In this document: positions 42,326 through 50,367 of the stretch, in pieces
Numbering within the stretch: the first letter of the stretch is position 1
Layout of the letters: each line of letters begins with the position of its first letter
From: a virus
IMG/VR virus record: IMGVR_UViG_3300028025_002828
Span: 1 to 64,000 of that record
Length of the DNA stretch: 64,000 bases
Reading direction: 5' to 3' (one strand)
Program-made: the position numbers and the translations under genes
The notes under the pieces: generated by a model
What the model was told of the DNA's origin: nothing
Databases searched by the model: none
The model's input: the letters and a program-made list of their open reading frames with translations, nothing else

Positions 42326-42856
42326 ATGAAAGTTGTTATAACTGGTAATGCGAATGGCATAGGTAAAGCCATTTATGAGAAATTTAAAAGCGATAATTGG
42401 TTATGTCTTGGTTTTGATGCAGAGAACGGTAAAGATGTAAACGACACTCAAGTGATAGAAGAACTGTTGCTTGAGTGTCAAACTGCTGACGTATTCATTA
42501 ACAATGCGCTGGCTAATCAAGTGGAACTTTTACAAAGAGTCCACGACATGTGGCTTGGTAAAGACAAAGTAATTGTCAATCTATCAAGCGCAGTCACCTA
42601 CAAATATACACCGACACAATATCCTCCAGAGTTTTTTGGATACTATCAACACAAACAAAAACTGGATGAACTTTGTAAACAGTTGACATTAAATAGACTT
42701 CCATATATACTTAATGTTAGACCAGCTTGGGTTGATACAAAACTTGCTGAGCACATAACAGACTTCAAGATTAACGCAGAACATCTTGCGGATTTAATTT
42801 ACTATCATATACAAAATAAGGAAAAGTATCAAGTAATTGATATAGTCATCAGATGA
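42326..42856 (+). CDS. Short-chain dehydrogenase/reductase
   Basis: 176 residues from ATG 42326 (a GTG 6 nt upstream is the alternative). VVITGNANGIGKAIYEKF is the TGxxxGxG nucleotide site; INNALANQVEL is the NNAG-like strand; IVNLSSAVTYK gives the Ser, and GYYQHKQKLDEL the Y-x-x-x-K pair. Shorter than typical SDRs (about 250), lacking much of the C-terminal substrate region. It overlaps the aminotransferase gene by 4 nt, so the two likely act in one pathway. Confidence 0.85.
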   Translation: MKVVITGNANGIGKAIYEKFKSDNWLCLGFDAENGKDVNDTQVIEELLLECQTADVFINNALANQVELLQRVHDMWLGKDKVIVNLSSAVTYKYTPTQYPPEFFGYYQHKQKLDELCKQLTLNRLPYILNVRPAWVDTKLAEHITDFKINAEHLADLIYYHIQNKEKYQVIDIVIR

Positions 42857-44016
42857 ATGAATTGAAACAGTGGTCACAAGGCGAGAAAGCAAAACAAGTT
42901 ACTAAGACATCAAGATACTGGGTTCATTATGAATCAGAAAAACATCTTGACATTCAGTGTGGCAATGCAGCTTTTGTTCTTGGGTATAATGATGGTGATG
43001 TTCTCAATGCTATGCGTGAACAACCCATAAATTTTTTGCGTGGAAACAGCGGTGAGTCTTGCGAAGCAAACGATGAGTTGATCAAATATGTTTGCGAAAA
43101 AGGTAACTGGGCATCTGTTGCTTGGGCTGTGAGCGGAAGCGATGCTGTTGAGACAGCGATTGCCATGAACGACTCATATTGGCAACAGCGTGGTGAGAGA
43201 AAAACTAAAATTCTTTCATTCGTTCCTGGCTATCATGGAACCACTATGTTGGCAAAACATCTTCGTGGTGAATACGCATACCTCAATCGTGTCGTGATGG
43301 TACAAGCACCGAACTGGCGCACACAAGAACAACAAGAAGAAACAGAATTACAGGCACTGCGCACTGTTAGGCAAATTCTTGAAAACAATACTGAGATCGG
43401 TTGTCTGATTATGGAAACTATGCCATGGGTCAGCGACATATCACCTTACACTAAAAACTGGTGGCAAACGATTAGAAACCTTTGCGATGAGTTTGGCATT
43501 CTTTTCGTGTTAGATGATGTTGCTTTGTGCTGGGGTAAGATGGGAACTATGTTCGGTTGGCAGTCCTATGGTGTTCAGCCTGACATCTCTGCTCTAGGCA
43601 AATCTTTTACCGCAGGATATACACCTCTCGGTGCTGCTGTTTGTAATAAACGTGTTAGTGATGTTCTATCAACTAAGTCATGGGATCACGGACATACTTG
43701 GGCACCAAACATGCAAGGTATCGCAGCATCGTTGGTCGCAACCAAGAAGATCGAAAAACTTTTACCACGTGTTGATGGCATCAAACAGCGTCTTGTTGGT
43801 ATAGGTGAGTCGCTTGGTTTGACGTATCGTGGCGACTGCTTGTTTGCTTGCTATGATACCCCAACTACCTATACGTTGGCTAATTTATCCTCTGTGGGAC
43901 TTGCTGCAACAATTCCAGGACTCAACTGTATTAAGGTTATATCACCTCTAATTGCTGATGATGAGTATTTTGGAGAGCTACAGACACGTTTGGAGGCTCT
44001 TGTAAGTCTAAAATAA
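42853..44016 (+). CDS. Class III PLP aminotransferase
   Basis: 387 residues. Landmarks: AVSGSDAVETAIAM (PLP phosphate loop), FVPGYHGTTM (aromatic stacking region), ILFVLDDVALCWGKMG (Asp binding the pyridine N) and DISALGKSFTAGYTPLGA with the Schiff-base Lys. Class III enzymes include ornithine/GABA, glutamate-semialdehyde mutase and amino-sugar aminotransferases; the exact substrate cannot be read. With the SDR upstream it could form a two-step oxidation-amination, for example on a sugar or small acid. Confidence 0.85.
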   Translation: MNELKQWSQGEKAKQVTKTSRYWVHYESEKHLDIQCGNAAFVLGYNDGDVLNAMREQPINFLRGNSGESCEANDELIKYVCEKGNWASVAWAVSGSDAVETAIAMNDSYWQQRGERKTKILSFVPGYHGTTMLAKHLRGEYAYLNRVVMVQAPNWRTQEQQEETELQALRTVRQILENNTEIGCLIMETMPWVSDISPYTKNWWQTIRNLCDEFGILFVLDDVALCWGKMGTMFGWQSYGVQPDISALGKSFTAGYTPLGAAVCNKRVSDVLSTKSWDHGHTWAPNMQGIAASLVATKKIEKLLPRVDGIKQRLVGIGESLGLTYRGDCLFACYDTPTTYTLANLSSVGLAATIPGLNCIKVISPLIADDEYFGELQTRLEALVSLK

Positions 44017-44078
44017 CCCTTTTTTGAGTAGGGTTATGTAAAATAGTGCTTTACTTTAATTCATCTTTCATGTATAAT
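44013..44078 (+). promoter_or_regulatory. Inverted repeat plus sigma-70-type promoter
   Basis: ATAACCCT (44013-44020) / AGGGTTAT (44030-44037) flanks a T-run, then TTTACT (44050-44055), 17 bp, TATAAT (44073-44078). The -35 context GTGCTTTACTTTAATTCA is repeated almost identically at 50309, 53390 and 58229. Confidence 0.8.
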
Positions 44079-44110
44079 TATGTTATGATGATTGATAAAG
44101 GGTCTATATT

Positions 44111-44809
44111 ATGAGTTTGTTGACAGTTGGAAACCCAAAGTTGATGAAGGGTCAAGCGCAAGGCTACCTTTCTTCGGTTCTACATTTCGCCCCTGCTAAT
44201 TTGTCAGGTAAAGAAGTGTGTCCAAAAAGAACAGCTGGTTGCACATCGGCATGTTTAAATACTGCTGGTCGTGGTGGTATCTTCAAAAAAGGCGAAAGCA
44301 CCAACGTAATTCAACAAGCACGTATCCGCAAGACTAAAGCATTTTTCGCTGATCGTCAAGCATTCCTCAATGAGTTGGTTGTTGAGATAATCAAAACAAA
44401 AACAAAAGCAGAAAAACAAGGACTGATTCCAGTCTTTCGTTTGAATGGTACTTCAGATCTTTCATGGGAGAAGTATGAAGTTACAAATGGTAAAAATATT
44501 TTCCAAATGTTTCCTGATGTGCAGTTCTATGACTATACAAAAATTGTTGGTCGCAAGGTTTCTCACATTAAGAACTACCACTTGACATTTTCAAATGCTG
44601 ATGGTAACATCAACGATGTGTTGAAAGCGAAAGCGAATGGCATGAATATCGCTGTTGTTTTTAGAAAAGAGTTGCCAACAAAATATCTTGGCATGACAGT
44701 TATAAATGGTGATGAAACCGATCTTCGTTTTTTGGATCCAAAGGGTGTTATCGTTGGTCTCAAAGCCAAAGGTAAAGCAAAGAAAGATGTCTCAGGATTT
44801 GTTGTATGA
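44111..44809 (+). CDS. Conserved phage protein with N-terminal Cys cluster
   Basis: 232 residues. EVCPKRTAGCTSACLNTAGR (about residues 36-55) has three closely spaced Cys, resembling iron-sulfur or zinc sites of a conserved phage family; VFRLNGTSDLSWEKYEV and FYDYTK follow. The Cys spacing and 'LNTAGRG' recall gp37/gp68-like phage proteins that may be radical-SAM relatives, but I cannot confirm. First gene of a strong early-type promoter. Confidence 0.7.
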   Translation: MSLLTVGNPKLMKGQAQGYLSSVLHFAPANLSGKEVCPKRTAGCTSACLNTAGRGGIFKKGESTNVIQQARIRKTKAFFADRQAFLNELVVEIIKTKTKAEKQGLIPVFRLNGTSDLSWEKYEVTNGKNIFQMFPDVQFYDYTKIVGRKVSHIKNYHLTFSNADGNINDVLKAKANGMNIAVVFRKELPTKYLGMTVINGDETDLRFLDPKGVIVGLKAKGKAKKDVSGFVV

Positions 44810-45108
44810 ATAAATTTAAAATGATGAAAGAAAAGAATGCGATCGACAGTGAGATTCTGTTGATAACACAAGAAGAATGCGCTGAGGTAACACAAGCAAT
44901 CAGTAAGGTGTTTCGTTTCGGTATTGAGGGCGAGCACAATGGACAAACAAATCGCGAACGTCTTGAAGAAGAAATTGGCGATCTTATGTGTATGATTGAC
45001 TTGTTGATTGATAATGGTGTCGTGAGCGAATCAGCTGTGATGACAGCGAAAAATGAGAAATTGAATAAATTGATGACTTGGTCCAAAATTTTTGATGAGA
45101 AATTTTAA
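44806..45108 (+). CDS. MazG-like all-alpha NTP pyrophosphohydrolase
   Basis: 100 residues. EECAEVTQAISKVFRFG and RLEEEIGDLMCMIDLLID provide the E-x-x-E and E-x-x-D Mg2+ motifs of MazG/dUTPase-like phosphohydrolases. It hydrolyses (d)NTPs to monophosphates, perhaps cleaning the pool of damaged nucleotides or lowering ppGpp. Overlaps its upstream neighbour by 4 nt. Confidence 0.85.
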   Translation: MNKFKMMKEKNAIDSEILLITQEECAEVTQAISKVFRFGIEGEHNGQTNRERLEEEIGDLMCMIDLLIDNGVVSESAVMTAKNEKLNKLMTWSKIFDEKF

Positions 45109-45109
45109 T

Positions 45110-46423
45110 ATGAACATAGATAACTTCTTCAACAGACTTGCAGCAAACAACTCCCGCAATTTTAAGATCGAGGAACTAAACGCACAGAGCCACAACGAAA
45201 CTCTGCGTGAGGTAATTCGGTTAGCACTAGATCCCTTCACACAATTCTATCAACGAAAAATTCCTGAGTACGAATTTGTTGGCGAAGGTTCTGAACATCA
45301 GACAACCTTAGAGATGGCTATACAAAATTTGTTTTATCTATCAAGTCGAGAAGTTACTGGAAATGCAGCGATTGCTCATCTCCGTGCTATCTTGTCGGGA
45401 CTTGACGCTGACGATGCTAAAGTTATTGAACGAATCATTAAGAAAGATTTGTTGTGTGGTGTTGATGTGTCAACAGCCAATAAAATTTGGCCAGGACTGA
45501 TTGTTGAATATCCTTGTATGCTTTGTTCACCATTTGAACAGAAGCTGATTGATAAGATTAAATTCCCAGCTTACGCTCAAATGAAAATGGATGGCATGCG
45601 CTTCAATGCCATTGTCCGTGATGGTAAGGTAGAATATCGTAGCCGAAACGGTAAAGAGATTAACTTGCTTGGAAATCTTGATGACCAATTTTTAGCAATG
45701 GCTGATGGTGGTGAGTATGTGTTTGATGGCGAATTGCTTGTAATGTTTCCAGATGAGATCCAGTTTGCTGATCGTCAGACTGGTAATGGTATTCTGAACA
45801 AAGCGAACAAGGGAACTATCTCTGTTGAAGAAGCAACACTTATTAATGCAAGTGTTTGGGATGTGATTCCGTATGTGTTGTTCTGTGATTCGTATTGCGC
45901 AACACCTTATAGTAAACGATTCAGTCAGTTGCGCACTATGCTTGAAAATGTAAAAGTCAAAGGTAAACGTGTCTGGACTGTTACGTCGACCACTGTTGAC
46001 ACTATTGATCAAGCCCAAGAGATTTTCCAAGAATATCTGTCACTTGGTCATGAAGGCATTATTTTGAAAGACGGATCAGGTGTTTGGGAAGATAAACGTG
46101 CCAAACACCAAATTAAGTTCAAAGGCGAACTCGAATGTGATTTAAAAATTGTTGGAACTGAACCGCACAAAAAGAAACCTGAGTGGCTCGGAGCAATTGT
46201 TTGCGAGTCAGCTGATGGTATTATTAAAGTAAATGTGGGGAGTGGATTCAATGACGAACATCGCAAGACGCTTAAAGAGAAGGATATTTTGGGGAAGATT
46301 GTCGCTATCAAATACAATGCTAAGATTAAAAATAAATCTGGTGAACAGAGTTTGTTTCTCCCAGTATTTGTCGAGATCCGCGAAGACAAAGATAACGCAG
46401 ATAATTCTCAAGTGATCCAATAA
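45110..46423 (+). CDS. 30: ATP-dependent DNA ligase (gp30-like)
   Basis: 437 residues from ATG 45110 (an in-frame ATG 18 nt upstream overlaps MazG). MKMDGMRFNAIV is motif I with the adenylated Lys near residue 160; YRSRNGKEI motif Ia/III region; YVFDGELLVM motif III; GHEGIILKDG motif IV; AKHQIKFKGE motif V. It seals nicks in phage DNA. About 50 residues shorter than T4 gp30. Confidence 0.93.
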   Translation: MNIDNFFNRLAANNSRNFKIEELNAQSHNETLREVIRLALDPFTQFYQRKIPEYEFVGEGSEHQTTLEMAIQNLFYLSSREVTGNAAIAHLRAILSGLDADDAKVIERIIKKDLLCGVDVSTANKIWPGLIVEYPCMLCSPFEQKLIDKIKFPAYAQMKMDGMRFNAIVRDGKVEYRSRNGKEINLLGNLDDQFLAMADGGEYVFDGELLVMFPDEIQFADRQTGNGILNKANKGTISVEEATLINASVWDVIPYVLFCDSYCATPYSKRFSQLRTMLENVKVKGKRVWTVTSTTVDTIDQAQEIFQEYLSLGHEGIILKDGSGVWEDKRAKHQIKFKGELECDLKIVGTEPHKKKPEWLGAIVCESADGIIKVNVGSGFNDEHRKTLKEKDILGKIVAIKYNAKIKNKSGEQSLFLPVFVEIREDKDNADNSQVIQ

Positions 46424-46429
46424 AAATGC

Positions 46430-46458
46430 TTTACGGAAATTCATTTTCGGAGTATAAT
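46430..46458 (+). promoter_or_regulatory. Sigma-70-type promoter
   Basis: TTTACG (46430-46435), 17 bp, TATAAT (46453-46458), right after the ligase stop and 6 nt before the ATG at 46465, so the mRNA would be almost leaderless. Confidence 0.75.
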
Positions 46459-46464
46459 TGAGTT

Positions 46465-46614
46465 ATGAAGATTAAACTTAAACCTTTGAAACAACGCAAC
46501 TTTGTTGCAAAAGACTTGCGCACACCTAAGTATGCGATGCGAGTTGTTGTTTCTAAAAAAAGTTACAAACGTGTAAACGAATTTAAAATTATGAAGGAGA
46601 ATGACTATGCCTAA
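46465..46614 (+). CDS. Small basic protein
   Basis: 49 residues, Lys/Arg-rich (KIKLKPLKQRNFVAKDLRTP), no Cys. It lies directly after a promoter whose start point is at its ATG and overlaps the next gene by 8 nt. May be a nucleic-acid-binding peptide; unknown. Confidence 0.55.
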   Translation: MKIKLKPLKQRNFVAKDLRTPKYAMRVVVSKKSYKRVNEFKIMKENDYA

Positions 46615-47119
46615 TTGGTGCAACAATACCGTAACGATATCACATGAAGACGCAACTAAAATTGATGCGATTGAACACGAATTGATGCGTGATAATCCTG
46701 AACTTTTCAATTCAATAATCCCACGTCCAGCAGCAGAGGAAGACTGGTATAGTTGGAACGTAAACAATTGGGGTACGAAATGGGACGCATCAATACATCA
46801 GTATGAACGTCTAGATGAGAACACAATTACTGTTGAATTTGACACAGCATGGTCGCCTCCTTCTAAGTTTTATTACACACTGCTCGATGCTGAATATACC
46901 GTAAATGGTATGTATCATGAGGGTGGTATGGCATATGCTGGCGTCTTCGAAAATGGTAACGATGACTATTATGAATATGACATGAACGATCTTAGCACTA
47001 TTCAAGCTCTCCCTGAAGAACTACTTGAATGGACAGGCTTAGAACTTAGTTATGAAGACTATCATGATGAAGAATCGTATGAAAGAGTTGAGCACAATTT
47101 AGATGGAGATGAGAAGTGA
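46607..47119 (+). CDS. Api92-like ferredoxin-fold domain protein
   Basis: 170 residues from ATG 46607, chosen over the ATG at 46601 because AAGGAG (46594-46599) is then 7 nt away. MPNWCNNTVTISHEDA and later FDTAWSPPSKFYY are hallmarks of the Api92-like family found on phages and plasmids. Highly acidic C-terminus. Function unknown. Confidence 0.8.
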   Translation: MPNWCNNTVTISHEDATKIDAIEHELMRDNPELFNSIIPRPAAEEDWYSWNVNNWGTKWDASIHQYERLDENTITVEFDTAWSPPSKFYYTLLDAEYTVNGMYHEGGMAYAGVFENGNDDYYEYDMNDLSTIQALPEELLEWTGLELSYEDYHDEESYERVEHNLDGDEK

Positions 47120-47349
47120 CAGTTCCAATGGAAAGAACAAATGCAGTATTAAATACTGAACAGTTTTTACTTGATCTTTTGAGACCTTCGGTGACGCCAA
47201 GAGTGCCGAAAGAAATACGTGAAAGAGCACGTGGGTTATTGAGACACTACCCATCTACTTTCGACATGGATGTTATCAGTGAACGTGAAGATAGTTTGAC
47301 AGAACAAACTATAATGAAACACAAAGTTTTTGGAAAAGGTTACAAATGA
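47116..47349 (+). CDS. BPSL0761-family protein
   Basis: 77 residues from GTG (GTGA overlap with the previous stop). VPMERTNAVLNTEQFLLDLL and VPKEIRERARGLLRHYPSTF match the BPSL0761-type small protein family. Function unknown. Confidence 0.75.
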   Translation: MTVPMERTNAVLNTEQFLLDLLRPSVTPRVPKEIRERARGLLRHYPSTFDMDVISEREDSLTEQTIMKHKVFGKGYK

Positions 47350-47711
47350 AAGTAGTAATCAATAGATGTTTTGGTGGGTTTGGTATCTCAAATTTAGCAT
47401 TTGAGAAATTACTTGAACGTAAGGGTATTGCATTCGATAAAGTTCCAGCAAAATATCCAATTCGTGGGAATGATTCAGACTACTACAAAGCAGGTAGTCC
47501 ACAATCTGATGCGACATACCTAAGTGAGTATGAGTTCTATGAACAGCGCAATGACCCAGATTTGATTGCAGTGATTGAAGAATTGGGTAAAGAATCTTGG
47601 GGTTGGGCATCAGAACTAGCAATCTTGGATATTCCAGATGATGTTGAATGGCATATCAGTGAATACGATGGACTTGAACATGTAGCTGAAAATCATAGGA
47701 CTTGGTCATGA
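47346..47711 (+). CDS. Conserved phage protein
   Basis: 121 residues beginning MKVVINRCFGGFGISNLAFE, the start seen in a widespread phage protein family; acidic second half ending YDGLEHVAENHRTW. Function unknown. 4-nt overlaps on both sides show one operon. Confidence 0.7.
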   Translation: MKVVINRCFGGFGISNLAFEKLLERKGIAFDKVPAKYPIRGNDSDYYKAGSPQSDATYLSEYEFYEQRNDPDLIAVIEELGKESWGWASELAILDIPDDVEWHISEYDGLEHVAENHRTWS

Positions 47712-47935
47712 AAAATTTAGAAATTCCTTTCGAGGTTGCTGATGGCATTACAAGATGCAATCTGATTGATGCGAGAAATTATCTTCAGTCAGAATTAGAT
47801 CAATGGAATGCAAATCCAAAGACTGAAGATAATCCAGATGGTTATTGGTTGCATCCTGAAGATGTGGTCATTAACATGCAGTTGGTTAAAGCGATGTCAT
47901 TAATTATCAATTACTATGGTGGCGAAAATGCGTAA
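47708..47935 (+). CDS. Small unknown protein
   Basis: 75 residues from ATG 47708 (4-nt overlap with the upstream stop). No motif recognised; contains ITRCNLIDARNYLQSELDQW. Overlaps the next gene by 8 nt. Confidence 0.6.
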   Translation: MKNLEIPFEVADGITRCNLIDARNYLQSELDQWNANPKTEDNPDGYWLHPEDVVINMQLVKAMSLIINYYGGENA

Positions 47936-48455
47936 AGAACTAGACGAAGCACTATGTGCAAAGTATCCGCTGGTCTTTAAGGATCGCAACGCAGATATGC
48001 GTACCACAGCCATGTGCTGGGGTCTTGAGTGTGGTGATGGTTGGTATAATCTTATCGATGTTCTTTGTGGTCTGTTGACTTCTGAATATCGTGGCGCACA
48101 AAGTCGTTATGAGTATCTTATGCAAGCTGGTGTCGGTGGCATTCTTTATGGAACAAAAACCGTAACACAAGAAGACATTGATCAAGCCAAAGCAAAATTG
48201 GATGAAGAAACATTGAAGGTTCCAGTTGCTGTTCAAGTAAAAGAAAAGTTCGGTGGACTTCGTTTCTATGTTCAAGCTGCAACTGATAAACATCATCAGT
48301 ATATTAATTTTGCTGAAAGTATGAGTTATCGTACCTGTGAAGAGTGTGGTGCTCCAGGAAAAACATATACCGATGGTTGGCACATGACTCTGTGTGATAT
48401 TCATGCTGCTATGAATGGTAAAGAAGAAGAGTATGTTTATGAGGAGAATGTATAA
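47928..48455 (+). CDS. Conserved phage protein with Cys pair, unknown function
   Basis: 175 residues from ATG 47928. CWGLECGDGWYNLIDVLC near the start, VKEKFGGLRFYVQAATD in the middle, and YRTCEECGAPGKTYTDGWHM with a C-x-x-C and further Cys near the end, likely a zinc site. This layout is common in phage genomes but lacks a known role. Confidence 0.7.
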   Translation: MRKELDEALCAKYPLVFKDRNADMRTTAMCWGLECGDGWYNLIDVLCGLLTSEYRGAQSRYEYLMQAGVGGILYGTKTVTQEDIDQAKAKLDEETLKVPVAVQVKEKFGGLRFYVQAATDKHHQYINFAESMSYRTCEECGAPGKTYTDGWHMTLCDIHAAMNGKEEEYVYEENV

Positions 48456-48832
48456 TGTTCTATGGTAAAGATACGATTGAAGAAAACTTTGATGTTCTCC
48501 TACGCAAATTAGAACAACAAGAATTATTTTTGTTTGAGCCAATGCCTTCTTGGAAAGAAGAAAAAGAAGGTGGTAGATGGACTGATGAATTTCGTATTCG
48601 TGATGGTCATACTAAACTTGCCGATGGCACTTGGGTCACTATTCATAAAGTAACTGACTGGGTTGAGAAACTTAAGAAAGACACCAAAGAGTTGTATGAA
48701 ATCAGTACAAAACAATCTCGTGAGATTTCTTTGTTAAGGAAACAAAGACGTGAGATGGAATATGGATTGCGTGTCGCACAAAAATCATTAAATACTTCTT
48801 TATCAATTAAATCAACTGGAGAAAATGAATGA
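48455..48832 (+). CDS. Unknown protein with C-terminal coiled coil
   Basis: 125 residues; acidic N-terminal half with WTDEFRIRDGHTKLADGTWV and a coiled-coil end (KKDTKELYEISTKQSREISL). Overlaps both neighbours by 1-4 nt. Confidence 0.6.
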   Translation: MFYGKDTIEENFDVLLRKLEQQELFLFEPMPSWKEEKEGGRWTDEFRIRDGHTKLADGTWVTIHKVTDWVEKLKKDTKELYEISTKQSREISLLRKQRREMEYGLRVAQKSLNTSLSIKSTGENE

Positions 48833-49020
48833 CCCAAGTCGCTGCATTGTTAAGACCAAGAACACGTGAAGCTGAGATTACTAAAACGCAAAAATCTAAA
48901 ACTGCGCATGTAAGTTTGGTAGATTGGTATAAGATTGGTAGAGATAATCCAGCATCAGTAACATTTTACAACCAAGGTATCACCAAAGATACCATCAAAG
49001 TGAAGGTAAGTCTAGCATGA
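48829..49020 (+). CDS. Small basic protein
   Basis: 63 residues, basic (RPRTREAEITKTQKSKTAHV). No motif recognised. ATGA overlaps with both neighbours. Confidence 0.55.
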   Translation: MTQVAALLRPRTREAEITKTQKSKTAHVSLVDWYKIGRDNPASVTFYNQGITKDTIKVKVSLA

Positions 49021-49232
49021 AAACTTGTGTCTTTAAAACTAATGGGCATGACTATACTGCAACAGTATCACATAACATGGTAACTGGTATGCATAACATA
49101 ATCTTGAGGCAAAAGATTGAAGGTACATCTTACGACTCTAAATTCGAAATGTTTTTAGAGAACAGTGAGTTTGATAAGTTCGTGGAATTTTTAAATACAA
49201 TTAACGGAAACATGAGGAGTGATTTGAAATGA
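49017..49232 (+). CDS. Small unknown protein
   Basis: 71 residues, predicted beta-rich (CVFKTNGHDYTATVSHNMVT). No motif recognised. Coupled by ATGA overlaps. Confidence 0.55.
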   Translation: MKTCVFKTNGHDYTATVSHNMVTGMHNIILRQKIEGTSYDSKFEMFLENSEFDKFVEFLNTINGNMRSDLK

Positions 49233-49561
49233 TATCAAGTAATAGCGGAACAGATTTTATTGCACTGGCAAAAGCCAGTGGTACTGATCCTATGGAGATT
49301 ATTAATCAACCAGAGTTTAAAGAATGGCTGATTGAACACTTAGCGTCAACTGACTTGACTGTTGAGTTTACTAAAAAGGATGGTGAGAAACGACGCATGC
49401 ATTGCACTAGAAATCTTGATAAGATTCCATCACTGCATCAACCATCTAGCAGCAAAACAAGCAGCACTACCGATGCTATTCCTGTTTTCGATCTTGAGAA
49501 AAGTGAGTGGCGCAGTTTTAACCTGTCGAACTTAACACGTATCGAGTGGAGTTTGACATAA
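49229..49561 (+). CDS. SH3-barrel (WYL_2-like) phage protein
   Basis: 110 residues. STDLTVEFTKKDGEKRRMHC followed by TRNLDKIP and, after a Ser-rich linker, VFDLEKSEWRSFNLSNLTRI is the split pattern of the WYL_2-type SH3 beta-barrel family of phages. Probably binds a nucleic acid or protein; unknown. Confidence 0.72.
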   Translation: MISSNSGTDFIALAKASGTDPMEIINQPEFKEWLIEHLASTDLTVEFTKKDGEKRRMHCTRNLDKIPSLHQPSSSKTSSTTDAIPVFDLEKSEWRSFNLSNLTRIEWSLT

Positions 49562-49577
49562 CATAGGAGTTACCTCT

Positions 49578-49859
49578 ATGTCTAGCGAAGAAGAAAAGCT
49601 GAAGCATTCAAAGCGTCTTCACCAAGAAAAAGCTGCAATCAAACGACAAGTGAAGATTGCAAAAGAATATGGTGCCCCTGTAACAGAACCACATAAATTT
49701 GCCAAACGACATGCATTAAACTGTGGCAATCCTAATTGTGTAATGTGCGCAAACCCAAGAAAAGTTTTTAACGAAAAAACTATTCAAGAGCAAAAATTTG
49801 AACAAAAGGAAAAATATGATGAATCAAATATCCAATCCAGCAGATCGATTGAAGATTAA
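49578..49859 (+). CDS. Conserved phage protein with C-x4-C-x2-C motif
   Basis: 93 residues. PHKFAKRHALNCGNPNCVMC followed by ANPRK, then the segment KTIQEQKFEQ, is a pattern I know from many T4-like phages. Possibly zinc-binding. It overlaps dsbA by 44 nt. Confidence 0.7.
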   Translation: MSSEEEKLKHSKRLHQEKAAIKRQVKIAKEYGAPVTEPHKFAKRHALNCGNPNCVMCANPRKVFNEKTIQEQKFEQKEKYDESNIQSSRSIED

Positions 49860-50076
49860 GAAAATGCTTGCTGAAATCAGCAATAGCATGACACGTGTTG
49901 ATGCTGAGAAAGATCTAATCCGTGAAACAATCAAAGACATGTCTGACCAGTTTCAACTGTCTAAGAAAACTTTAAACAAAATGGCACGTGTCTACCATAA
50001 GCAAAACTTCCAACAAGAAGTTGCGGGACATGAAGAATTCGAAGCACTCTATGAACAGGTTGTAAACAATGACTAA
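49816..50076 (+). CDS. dsbA: DsbA-like dsDNA-binding protein
   Basis: 86 residues from ATG 49816 (AAAGGA upstream). The second half, KTLNKMARVYHKQNFQQEVA through FEALYEQVV, matches T4 DsbA (KMFNRLLALYHKDNRDVFEA ... ELYDTVF). T4 DsbA binds dsDNA and helps late transcription. Ends inside the next gene by 8 nt. Confidence 0.78.
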   Translation: MMNQISNPADRLKIKKMLAEISNSMTRVDAEKDLIRETIKDMSDQFQLSKKTLNKMARVYHKQNFQQEVAGHEEFEALYEQVVNND

Positions 50077-50278
50077 GTATACTCTTGGGGTTCTCCCATT
50101 CATCTTCATCATTTCTTTTGTAATTTTGGTGATTGTTCTGGCACCAATTGCAGCCATCTGGTCGCTTAATACCTTGTTTGGTCTTGCTATTCCTTTTACG
50201 TTCGACACGTGGATGGCTGCATTCTTTCTCTCCGCTGTTTTCGGTGGTGGGGTGGGTGTTGCATCAAGAAAGAAATAA
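50069..50278 (+). CDS. Two-pass membrane protein
   Basis: 69 residues with hydrophobic segments at about 7-30 and 49-65, ending ASRKK. Function unknown. Last gene of the 46.5-50.3 kb operon. Confidence 0.65.
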   Translation: MTKYTLGVLPFIFIISFVILVIVLAPIAAIWSLNTLFGLAIPFTFDTWMAAFFLSAVFGGGVGVASRKK

Positions 50279-50311
50279 CCCTATTCTTTGTAAGTGTATC
50301 CAACAAAGTGC

Positions 50312-50340
50312 TTTACTTTAATTCATCGATCAGGTATAAT
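50312..50340 (+). promoter_or_regulatory. Sigma-70-type promoter of the 50368 gene
   Basis: TTTACT (50312-50317), 17 bp, TATAAT (50335-50340). Upstream 'AACCCTATTC' is a decayed form of the hairpin seen before the other promoters of this type. Confidence 0.8.
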
Positions 50341-50367
50341 TATTACTTAAATGGAGATTACTAATCT

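Noticed and set aside
44013-44037. Inverted repeat ATAACCCT/AGGGTTAT as an attachment site
   Set aside because: It matches the hairpin family that precedes promoters throughout and there is no integrase or duplicated att sequence.
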